Source: Agapanthus africanus (Eukaryota > Streptophyta > Magnoliopsida > Asparagales > Amaryllidaceae). Taken from it: a stretch of DNA of 64,000 nucleotides. The position numbers and the translations under genes were made by a program. The stretch is from the NCBI GenBank assembly GCA_030015575.1, contig CM057347.1:507907176-507971175 (forward strand), given 5' to 3'. The notes under the pieces were generated by a model that had not been told where the DNA came from, did no database searches, and saw only the letters and a list, made by a program, of their open reading frames with translations. This document shows, piece by piece, positions 20,745 through 28,913 of this stretch; within the stretch, counting starts at the first letter, position 1, and every line of letters starts with the position of its first letter.

Positions 20745-22518
20745 GCTCTGGATGCTTCACACGGGTTCACTGCCGTGCTTGGCGAGGACCAGGCTCCGCT
20801 CTGGACGTTTTCCACAGGGTCAAAGAGTGACATTATCCGCGTTCCACGTAACCAGGAATTTTGCACTAGATGCTTCACACGGGTTCACTGCCGCGTTAGG
20901 CGAGGACTAGGCTCCGCTCTGGATGCTTCGCATGGGTTCACTGCCATGCTCTGCGAGGACCAGGATCCGCTCTGGACGTTTTCCACGGGGTCAAAGAGTG
21001 ACATTATCCGCGTTCTGCGTGACCAGGAATTTTGCACTAGATTCTTCACACGGGTTCACTGCCGCGTTAGGCGAGGACTAGGCTCCGCTCTGGATGCTTC
21101 GCATGGGTTCACTGCCATGCTCTGCGAGGACCAGGATCCGCTCTGGACGTTTCCCACGGGGTCAAAGAGTGACATTATCCGCGTTCCACGTGACCAGGAA
21201 TTTTGCACTAGATGCTTCACACGGGTTCACTGCCGCGTTAGGCGAGGACTAGGCTCCGCTCTGGATGCTTCGCACGGGTTCACTGCCATGCTCTGCGAGG
21301 ACCAGGATCCGCTCTGGACGTTTTCCACGGGGTCAAAGAGTGACGTTATCCGCGTTCCACGTAACCAGGAATTTTGCGCTAGATGCTTCACACGGGTTCA
21401 CTGCCGCGTTAGGCGAGGACTAGGCTCCGCTCTGGATGCTTCGCACGGGTTCACTGCCATGCTCTGCGAGGACCAGGATCCGCTCTGGACGTTTTCCACG
21501 GGGTCAAAGAGTGACGTTATCCGCGTTCCACGTAACCAGGAATTTTGCACTAGATGCTTCACACGGGTTCACTGCCGCGTTAGGCGAGGACTAGGCTCCG
21601 CTCTGGATGCTTTGCACGGGTTCATTGCCATGCTCTGCGAGGACCAGGATCCGCTCTGGACGTTTTCCACGGGGTCAAAGAGTGACGTTATCCGCGTTCC
21701 ACGTAACCAGGAATTTTGCACTAGATGCTTCACACGGGTTCACTGCCGCGTTAGGCGAGGACTAAGCTCCGCTCTGGATGCTTCGCACGGGTTCACTGCC
21801 ATGCTCTGCGAGGACCAGGATCCGCTCTGGACGTTTTCCACGGGGTCAAAGAGTGACGTTATCCGCGTTCCACGTAACCAGGAATTTTGCACTAGATGCT
21901 TCACACGGGTTCACTGCCGCGTTAGTCGAGGACTAGGCTCCGCTCTGGATGCTTTGCACGGGTTCACTGCCATGCTCTGCGAGGACCAGGATCCGCTCTG
22001 GACGTTTTCCACGGGGTCAAAGAGTGACGTTATCCGCGTTCCACGTAACCAGGAATTTTGCACTAGATGCTTCACACGGGTTCACTGCCGCGTTAGGCGA
22101 GGACTAGGCTCCGCTCTGGATGCTTTGCACGGGTTCACTGCCATGCTCTTCGAGGACCAGGATCCGCTCTGGACGTTTTCCATGGGGTCAAAGAGTGACG
22201 TTATCCGCGTTCCACGTAATCAGGAATTTTGCACTAGATGCTTCACACGGGTTCACTGCCGCGTTAGGCGAGGACTAGGCTCCGCTCTGGATGCTTCGCA
22301 CGGGTCACTGCCATGCTCTGCGAGGACCAGGATCCGCTCTGGACGTTTTCCACGGGGTCAAAGAGTGACGTTATCCGCGTTCCACGTAACCAGGAATTTT
22401 GCACTAGATGCTTCACACGGGTTCACTGCCGCGTTAGGCGAGGACTAGGCTCCGCTCTGGATGCTTTCCACGGGGTCAAAGAGTGACATAATCCGCGTTC
22501 CACGTGACCAGGAATTCT
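20745..22518. repeat. 171-bp satellite-like tandem array, about ten units
   Basis: The marker TTGCACTA recurs at 20861, 21032, 21203, 21374, 21545 and so on every 171 bp; one unit near 22298 is 1 bp short. Each monomer consists of three related parts of about 47, 53 and 71 bp, each opening with a GATGCTT- or GACGTTTT-like motif. Because 171 is a multiple of three the array is open for over 1.6 kb, but it has no features of a real protein gene. Tat-lineage 3' UTRs are a known source of satellite repeats. Confidence 0.97.
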
Positions 22519-22757
22519 GCTGAATATATCCGCATTTCACGGGATGAAGGTTTGACTGTTGGCGATATGTATATCACCGAGCCATGGAACTGGGAGTTGC
22601 TGCTGTTCCGCTTAGCTTGAAGTTGTGCCCGTTGTTACGAGACGAGTGTTGGGATGATCTCTAGGTCGCTTATGGCCCGTCGAGATTTAGCTTCGCTCTT
22701 TGGTGAAACCTGGGAGAGGGAGGTACGTTCCCTTTTTGTTTATGCCATTGGATTGTA

Positions 22758-22785
22758 TACAGGGATTGATGTAGCATCACCTGTA
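22758..22785. repeat. Hairpin with GTAGGG flank (TACAGG/CCTGTA)
   Basis: GGATTGTA precedes; arms at 22758-22763 and 22780-22785, then GGGC. Same family as 13644. Confidence 0.8.
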
Positions 22786-22861
22786 GGGCATACATTTTAT
22801 TTTTATTTTATTTCTTTTTCCGAGATGCTCTATCGTTTCAGCTTTTTATATCGCGACAATC

Positions 22862-23135
22862 GCGACTGCCCAATCATTTCGGCTATTTTTCGCGGTGCCC
22901 AATCATTTCGGCTGTTTATTTTATTTTTACTCGCTGCTTTTTATTGCGAGTTGCCCAATCATTTCGGCTATTTATTTTATTTTTACTCGCTGCTTTTTAT
23001 TGCGAGTTGCCCAATCATTTCGGCTATTTTTCATGCATACATTTTTTTTACTTGCTGATTTTTATTGCAAGTTGCCCCGTCACTTCGGCTATTTCGTATG
23101 CATTTTTTTTGCTCACTGATTTTTTTTTTGCGAGT
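22862..23135. repeat. 56-bp tandem repeat with covarying hairpin
   Basis: GCCCAATCATTTCGGCT recurs at 22897, 22953 and 23009, with flanking partial units. Each unit carries ACTCGC-n11-GCGAGT (22929-22951 and 22985-23007), changed on both arms to ACTTGC...GCAAGT in the next unit (23050-23072). Confidence 0.9.
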
Positions 23136-23141
23136 AGGGAA

Positions 23142-23395
23142 TTTGGGATCTGATACCAATCTTGGCATCAGCATCGCTGCGACTGGAATATTGTCAGGAG
23201 CTAATCATCATTTGCCGTAAAAGGACTTGGAATTTGATACCGGTTTAGGCATCAGCATCGCTGCAACTGGGATATTGCCAGGAGCGAATCATCATTTGCC
23301 TTGAAAGGGATTGGAATTTGATACCGGTTTAGGCATCAGCATCGCTACAACTGGGATATTGCCAGGAGCGAATCATCACTTGCCTCTGTCGATGT
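23142..23395. repeat. 84-bp tandem repeat, three units
   Basis: GCATCAGCATCGCT recurs at 23165, 23249 and 23333, followed by CCAGGAGC.AATCATCA.TTGCC. The same motif is repeated in the 3' UTR of element E (59180-60240). Confidence 0.9.
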
Positions 23396-23408
23396 TGAAT
23401 AAAGGTGG

Positions 23409-23610
23409 CTTAGTAAACAGGGTTAGGATCCTGTCGACTAAGGCTTTTGACTTCGCGAGCCGTAAGGGTCTCACAAAGGTATTTCTCCCTACAAGTCGTG
23501 AAGATCTCATAGGTGTGTTTTCTCCTTAGAAATCATGAGGATTCCTAAGTGTATGTTCCCCTGTAAGTCGTAAGGATCTTACAAAAGGGTTTTCTCCTTA
23601 CAAGTCGAGA
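23409..23610. repeat. Hairpin train 2 of element A
   Basis: It opens with a two-part hairpin, CTTAGT..ACAGG / CCTGT..ACTAAG (23409-23442). Smaller stems follow, including TGTAAG/CTTACA, CTTAG..A/TTCCTAAG and TTACAAG/CTTATA, around TCGTGAAGAT- or TCGTAAGGAT-like loops. Confidence 0.75.
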
Positions 23611-23701
23611 GGACTTATAGGGGTTGTTCACCGTATGGACATATCCCCAGTCACGGGTGGGACTTGGTTAGGGAAATGTTTATTCGCGCCCGTGGATTGT
23701 A

Positions 23702-23728
23702 TACAAGGGTCAGTATGAGCCGCTTGTA
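23702..23728. repeat. Hairpin with GTAGGG flank (TACAAG/CTTGTA)
   Basis: CCGTGGATTGTA precedes; arms at 23702-23707 and 23723-23728, then GGGC. Same family as 13644 and 22758. Confidence 0.8.
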
Positions 23729-23759
23729 GGGCAAAAAGGTTGTGGGGGTTGCTTAAGAA

Positions 23760-23966
23760 CAGGTTCAGGTCTCTGTAACTTAAGACTTTCAAATCTTATG
23801 AGCCGTGAGGGTCCCATAAGAGAGTTCTCCTTACGAGTCGTGAGGATCTCGCAAGTGTAATTTCTTCTTAGGAATCGTGAGGATCCCTAAGTGTGCTGCT
23901 CCCTTGTGAGTCGTAAGGATCTCACGCAGGTGGTTTCTCCTTACAAGGTCGAGAGGATCCTGTAAG
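23760..23966. repeat. Hairpin train 3 of element A
   Basis: In order: a CTTAAG hairpin near 23770; CTTATG/CATAAG (23795/23815); CTTACGAG/CTCGCAAG (23830/23848, one mismatch); CTTAGG/CCTAAG (23867/23886); GTGAG/CTCAC (23906/23921); CTTACA/TGTAAG (23940/23961). Loops are TCGTGAGGAT-like, and the stems are separated by T-rich TTTCTCC-type linkers. Confidence 0.85.
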
Positions 23967-23969
23967 TGT

Positions 23970-24085
23970 CTTTTAACGAGGTTGCGCCCTTTCGGGTTTT
24001 CACAAACACTCGCCGGTAGCCCTGCTGTTTTTACTCACGGAGCCCTTTCGGGTTTTCATCCGTGCCCATTTTGCTTATGGACATA
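23970..24085. repeat. Block conserved between elements A and E
   Basis: Two CCTTTCGGGTTTTCA motifs, the second framed by CACGGA (24036) and TCCGTG (24059). About 110 bp closely match 60490-60610 in element E, at a similar place upstream of the integrase stop. Confidence 0.85.
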
Positions 24086-24088
24086 CCG

Positions 24089-24122
24089 TTTTATTATTAT
24101 TATTATTATTATTATTTTTTTA
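24089..24122. repeat. (TTA)n microsatellite
   Basis: A run of TTA/ATT trinucleotides followed by T-rich sequence. Confidence 0.9.
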
Positions 24123-24166
24123 TTATTTTTTTTTTAACCACGCCAGCCTGAGGATGCTGCGGTAGT

Positions 24167-24302
24167 AGTTTTAGGGACGTTTCGGTCCGTCGATAGTTTA
24201 AGGACGTTTCGGTCCGTCGATAGTTTAAGGACGTTTCGGTCCGTCGATAGTTTAAGGACATTTCGGTCCGTCGATAGTTTAAGGACATTTCGGCCCGTCG
24301 AT
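24167..24302. repeat. 27-bp tandem repeat, five units
   Basis: Units AGTTTAAGGACGTTTCGG at 24167, 24195, 24222, 24249 and 24276, each with GGAC-n6-GTCC; one unit reads GGAC/GCCC. Homologous to the LTR 27-bp array at 14118. Confidence 0.95.
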
Positions 24303-24395
24303 ATGAGAAGGCTGGCTGCTTATAAAGTTTGAGCCTAGGAAGATAGTGAGCGGACATAGTCGTCGTCACCTATCATTGACCCAGGCTGTGGCTTA

Positions 24396-25874
24396 TTAAG
24401 CATAGTACTTCTTTAAGAAGCGGCCGTTTATTGGCCTGAAAGGCCTCTCACCGTGCATGTCCATGAGTAGATAGGCTCCACCCTGGTAGACCTTGTCTAT
24501 GATGTATGGGCCTTCATAGTTTGGCTCAAATTTTCCTCGCTTGGCGCGATTAGGGATCATAGGTCTTTTGACCACTAGTACGAGTTCGCCTTGGCGGAAT
24601 TTCCTCGGCCTGGTCAATCTTTCGTATGAGCGCGTCATCTTTGCTTTGTAGGCTTCTAGATGTTGTTGCGCTATGAGCCGGGTTTCGTCGAGGGCATCAA
24701 GCTCCTCAAGCCGAAGGTGGGCATTTTCTTCGTTCGTCAGCTCGTGGTGGACTGCTACTCGTAGAGAGGGTAACTCTATCTCGAGGGGGAGCACTGCTTC
24801 CGTCCCAAATACCAACGCGTACGGCGTTGTGTTTGTGGCCGTCTTGAACGTAGTTCGATAAGCCCAGAGGGCTTCTTGCAGCCTTTCGTGCCAGTCTCTC
24901 TTATTCCTGGAAACGGTCTTTTTTATGATCTTCGTCAAGGTCTTATTGAAGGCCTCGGCTAGACCGTTAGCTCGTGGATTGTAAACCGAAGAATATCTCC
25001 AGTCTATATTGTGCTGCTGTGCGAAGCGGCTAATCTTATGGCTTCGGTAGGCCGGCCCGTTATCGGAGATAATCCGCCGTGGAGTCCCGAACCGATAGAT
25101 GACGTGCGTCTTGAAGAAATGGAGGATATTCTCCGTCTTTACTTCCCTCAGTGGTACTGCTTCTGCCCATTTGGAGAAGTAATCAGTTGTTGCCAGAATA
25201 AAACGGTGTCCCCGGGATGATGCAGGCTCAATGGGGCCTACTATGTCAGTCCCCCACATTTCGAATGGCCAACTAGCCACCGTTGGATGCAGTGGATTCG
25301 GATGTTGGTGGATGAAGTCTCCATGAATCTGGCATGCGTGGCATTGCTTCGCATACTTGAGGCAGTCCTGGATCATCGTGGGCCAGTAGTAACCCATCCG
25401 TTTAATTTTTAACTTCATCTTTGGGCCTGCTTGGTGAGAACCGCAAAGTCCATCATGAACTTCCTGAATGACTCTTTCTGCTTCGTCAGGTCCTAAGCAT
25501 CTCAGCCATAGAGAATTAAATGATCTCTTGTATAGAGTATCGTTGACAAAAGCGAAGGATAAAGCTCGTTTCATAAGCTGATGTCTTGAGGACGCTTCTT
25601 CGGGCATTCGGTGGGACTTAAAGTAGTCTATGAAGACTTCCCTCCAGTCTTCGGCCTTCTGATGGTCTTTTATTTGTAGGGCCGTCTGCTCAGTCGTTCC
25701 CTTTTCTTCGCATGATTCCGGAGATATTTCTGCCGGGGCAAGCACTCGGCGGCTTTGTACCACGATTCTGACGTCGTCGAGGTTCTCGTCGGCCAGTTCT
25801 TTAGCAAGTTTAGCCAACGCGTCTGCCTTACTGTTTTCCGCGCGCGGTATGTTCTCCAAAGTATAGGAGGGAAT
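24396..25874 (-). CDS. Element A integrase, with the end of the second RNase H
   Basis: This is the third segment of the element A polyprotein frame, after an in-frame TAA at 25877-25875. The first 20 or so residues (ENIPRAENSKADALAKLA) finish the second RNase H. Then come the HHCC zinc module (H135, H142, C173, C176, counting from the codon at 25859) and the catalytic core with D205 (GTDIVGPI), D266 (SDNGP) and E302 (GLAEAFNK), the D-D-35-E spacing of integrases. The C-terminal domain runs to GRFLKKYYA. The enzyme inserts the cDNA into host DNA in the nucleus. The core is complete, but the upstream stop separates it from RT. No chromodomain is present, as expected for the Tat clade. Confidence 0.95.
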   Translation of the reverse strand: MPSYTLENIPRAENSKADALAKLAKELADENLDDVRIVVQSRRVLAPAEISPESCEEKGTTEQTALQIKDHQKAEDWREVFIDYFKSHRMPEEASSRHQLMKRALSFAFVNDTLYKRSFNSLWLRCLGPDEAERVIQEVHDGLCGSHQAGPKMKLKIKRMGYYWPTMIQDCLKYAKQCHACQIHGDFIHQHPNPLHPTVASWPFEMWGTDIVGPIEPASSRGHRFILATTDYFSKWAEAVPLREVKTENILHFFKTHVIYRFGTPRRIISDNGPAYRSHKISRFAQQHNIDWRYSSVYNPRANGLAEAFNKTLTKIIKKTVSRNKRDWHERLQEALWAYRTTFKTATNTTPYALVFGTEAVLPLEIELPSLRVAVHHELTNEENAHLRLEELDALDETRLIAQQHLEAYKAKMTRSYERLTRPRKFRQGELVLVVKRPMIPNRAKRGKFEPNYEGPYIIDKVYQGGAYLLMDMHGERPFRPINGRFLKKYYA

Positions 25875-28800
25875 TTAGGTCAATAGTTGTTGCACCCTTT
25901 CGCCGTACTTCACCAACTCCGGTTTGCACGTTTGGTAGTCACCATTTACTTGGCTAACGACCAGCTGAGAATCCCCGTATATAAGGAGGTCTTCAATTCC
26001 CATGTCGATGGCGATTTCGAGGCCTGCTATCAGAGCTTCGTATTCGGCTTCATTGTTTGTCCTCGGCTCTGTTAAGGAGAAGGCGAAGCGCATTATCCCT
26101 CCTTGTGGAGTTGCAAAGATGAGGCCTATCCCTGATTTGATCATTGGGACACCTTGTTTCTGTTTCTTTATGGAGGACGCTCCATCGAAATAGAGTTCCC
26201 ATCGGGTGCTTTCGCCGCTAATCGCATCAAATGTATGCTCGTCCGGCAACTCGCAGTTCAGAGGAGAATCGGCCGGTATCGGGTGCTCGGCGAGGAAGTC
26301 GGCAATGGCCTGGCCTTTCACCGCCTTGAGAGGTTGATACGTTATCGAGTACTCCATCAAGAGCAGGGCCCACTTAGCGAGTCGTCCCGTCAATATGGCT
26401 TTCGACATCAAATATTTGAGAGGGTCCACCTTCGAAATAAGACGGACTTCATGTGCTAATGCGTAATGTCTAAGCTTTGTTATCGCGAAGATCAACGCCA
26501 GGCAGTGCTTTTCAATGGGGGAGTAGTTGCTTTCTGCCCCCAGTAGAACTCGACTTAAGTAATAGAGTGCCCTCTCTCTCCCTTGATCGTTTTCTTGTGC
26601 CCATAACGCGCCCAAAGAACCTTCAAGGGCGGCCGTGTAAAGAATGAGAGGCTTTCCCTTCACTGGAGCAGCCAACACTGGAGGGTTTTGCAAGTACTGT
26701 TTGATCTCGTCTAGTGCAGCTTGACATTTGTGATCCCAAACGAATGGAGTTCCCTTTTTCATCAGGTGGCTGTAAGGACGGCATTTGCCCGAAAGATTAG
26801 CGATAAACCGCCGGATGTATGCGAGCTTCCCTTGGAGAGACCGCAACTGCTTGAGGGTTCTTGGCGGAGGCATTTCCATGATCGCCTTAATCTTTGACGG
26901 ATCTATTTCAATACCTCGGTGTCGAACGATGAATCCCAGAAATTTGCCCGAGGAGACTCCAAACGCGCATTTAAGGGGATTCATTTTCAAATTATATTGC
27001 CGAAGGCGTCGAAATACAATCTCCAGATTCTTTAAATGATCTTCGTATGACATGCTCTTTACTACGAGGTCATCGATATAGCACTCGACGACGTCGTGTA
27101 TGAGGTCATCAAATATCTTTGTCATGGCCCTTTGATAGGTAGCGCCAGCGTTCTTGAGACCAAAGGGCATAACTCTGTAGCAAAATATACCCAAAGGGGT
27201 GCGGAAAGCGGTATGCTTCTGGTCTTCGGGATGCATCTTTATCTGATTGTATCCTGACGAACCATCCATAAAGGAGAAAACCTCGTGAGTTGACGTGTTA
27301 TCTATCATTAGCTCGGTTACCGGTACTGGGAAATCATCCTTTGGACAGGCTTTATTGAGATCCCTGAAATCCACGCATATGCGTACCGTCCCATTCTTCT
27401 TCATTACCGGGACGATATTGGCGATCCAGTCGGGATATTGGACTTCTTGGATAAATCCAGAATCGATCAGCTTCTTGACTTCGGCGTTGATGCTCATCTC
27501 AAGCTCGAGTCGCATCCTCCTCGGTGCCTGCTTGACTGGCTTGATATCTGGGGATATTGCTAATCTATGCACAACAATCTCCGGATCTAATCCTGGCATC
27601 TCGGAGTAGTTCCACGCGAAGCAGTCTTTATGCCGTAGAAGCACGTCCTTTAACGCAGCCACCCTCTCTTCGGACAACAGCTCGCTGACAAATGTCGGTC
27701 GCGAGTCGTCTGCCGATCCCAACTCAATCTTCTTGAGGTTATCTGCAGTAGTATGTATACCATCTTCCAGTTCTTTTGGAGCGGGCGGAAATTCTGAGAT
27801 CACCTCATCGTCGCTGTTCTCAAAGCACCGGGAAAGGTCATCTACATTCTCGGGCTCTTCTCTTAATATCGTAGTCGTATAACAAGTGCGAACCCGCTCC
27901 CTGAACTGAGGTGGACCCGGTTCTGCTCTTGCGGCCTTGGGCTCATGCTTTTGCGGCGACGTTACCTTCCAGCCGTCAGATAAAGCGAATCTACCCTGTC
28001 GGTACTGGTCCTCGACCCAGTTCTTGAAGGTGAAGCAGTCTTCGGTAGGATGTCCCATGGCTTGGTGATAAGAGCAATAACTCGGATGAGAGGCCTTGCT
28101 AGCTTGCTCAGGATGTCTAGACTCTGGAAGCGTGATCATTTGATGTTTTATAGCGAGGCTGAGTAACCTCTCCGTCTTGTCTCGGGGGAAGGAGTACGCT
28201 CGACTCATCCTCTTCATGAGGGACAAACCCGAGCTGCTTCTTGATTTATTTCCGTCTCTGCGTCTGGCCTTTCGTACAACGGATTGACGAGGATAAGCAT
28301 CTTTGTCTTCTGCAGCACGTTGAGATAGACGTTGCGTCCTGGCCTTCTCGTAGATGGCCATTTCGCGGTTGTGGTCTTCCCGAGCTTTTCGACCCACTTC
28401 CCTGATAGGCTTGCCCATTCGTTCTTCAAACGACGGACTCGGCGCTTTAATCGCGGGGTCTAGTTTTGAGGGGGGATTGGCATCTCCTGACAGGGCGTCC
28501 TCCTCTCTATCGAAGGTATATATAGCGTAGCTGCTGTGAGCCCGTTCCCGTTTTCCAGCTCTTGCGTATCCAAGCCCGAGTGTTTCCATCTTCTCGTTGG
28601 GCAATTTGCGTTGAGTCCCGGGGACGTCCCAAATCCTGTTGTAGAACCGCGCCTGCCGAACGGTCTGTTCTAGAGGTACTCCTTGGCGCTTCAATAGCTT
28701 CTTTAATCCATTTGTATAGTATCTGGGCAGACGGATGGGTCGGAGCCTGTCAAGCGTAGCATCCGTGCCATGCCAGATCTCTTTCTCTATTTTCGACTCT

Positions 28801-28913
28801 GAGGATCGATAGAATAGGATCACCTTCTCGCCCCTTCGCCTGGGAGGGACGCAAAATGTTTGCAAGTCCTGCACATTGTGAGCCTGAAGTGTGTCGAGAT
28901 CCTTGTAGTGTTC
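25875..28913 (-). CDS. Element A reverse transcriptase and dual RNase H
   Basis: This segment is in the same frame as gag-protease and follows a single TGA. Residues below are counted from the GTG at 28874. A basic linker holds a CX2H...HX4C motif (C267, H270, H275, C280) preceded by YSFPRDKTERLL. RT spans about 385-710 with D537 (FMDGSSGYNQ) and the YIDDL box at 599-603. The first RNase H (about 740-865) is the degenerate gypsy type. The second (about 890-990) has the catalytic-type DGAS, NNEAEYEALIAGL and YGDSQL motifs. A TAA ends it just before the last RNase H residues. RT copies the RNA genome and the RNase H removes it. The N-terminal zinc-like repeat is unusual. Confidence 0.95.
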   Translation of the reverse strand, partial: EHYKDLDTLQAHNVQDLQTFCVPPRRRGEKVILFYRSSESKIEKEIWHGTDATLDRLRPIRLPRYYTNGLKKLLKRQGVPLEQTVRQARFYNRIWDVPGTQRKLPNEKMETLGLGYARAGKRERAHSSYAIYTFDREEDALSGDANPPSKLDPAIKAPSPSFEERMGKPIREVGRKAREDHNREMAIYEKARTQRLSQRAAEDKDAYPRQSVVRKARRRDGNKSRSSSGLSLMKRMSRAYSFPRDKTERLLSLAIKHQMITLPESRHPEQASKASHPSYCSYHQAMGHPTEDCFTFKNWVEDQYRQGRFALSDGWKVTSPQKHEPKAARAEPGPPQFRERVRTCYTTTILREEPENVDDLSRCFENSDDEVISEFPPAPKELEDGIHTTADNLKKIELGSADDSRPTFVSELLSEERVAALKDVLLRHKDCFAWNYSEMPGLDPEIVVHRLAISPDIKPVKQAPRRMRLELEMSINAEVKKLIDSGFIQEVQYPDWIANIVPVMKKNGTVRICVDFRDLNKACPKDDFPVPVTELMIDNTSTHEVFSFMDGSSGYNQIKMHPEDQKHTAFRTPLGIFCYRVMPFGLKNAGATYQRAMTKIFDDLIHDVVECYIDDLVVKSMSYEDHLKNLEIVFRRLRQYNLKMNPLKCAFGVSSGKFLGFIVRHRGIEIDPSKIKAIMEMPPPRTLKQLRSLQGKLAYIRRFIANLSGKCRPYSHLMKKGTPFVWDHKCQAALDEIKQYLQNPPVLAAPVKGKPLILYTAALEGSLGALWAQENDQGRERALYYLSRVLLGAESNYSPIEKHCLALIFAITKLRHYALAHEVRLISKVDPLKYLMSKAILTGRLAKWALLLMEYSITYQPLKAVKGQAIADFLAEHPIPADSPLNCELPDEHTFDAISGESTRWELYFDGASSIKKQKQGVPMIKSGIGLIFATPQGGIMRFAFSLTEPRTNNEAEYEALIAGLEIAIDMGIEDLLIYGDSQLVVSQVNGDYQTCKPELVKYGERVQQLLT

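Noticed and set aside
20775-22448. A 557-aa open frame with a Cys-containing 57-aa repeat
   Set aside because: It is simply the 171-bp satellite read in frame; 171 is a multiple of three and the array stays open even across a 1-bp deletion, which a real gene would not tolerate.
20745-22518. A CRISPR-like array
   Set aside because: Units are 171 bp with no unique spacers, and the setting is a plant retrotransposon.
20745-22518. A centromeric satellite because of the 171-bp period
   Set aside because: The period matches primate alpha satellite only by coincidence; the sequence is an internal part of element A and nothing here indicates a centromere.
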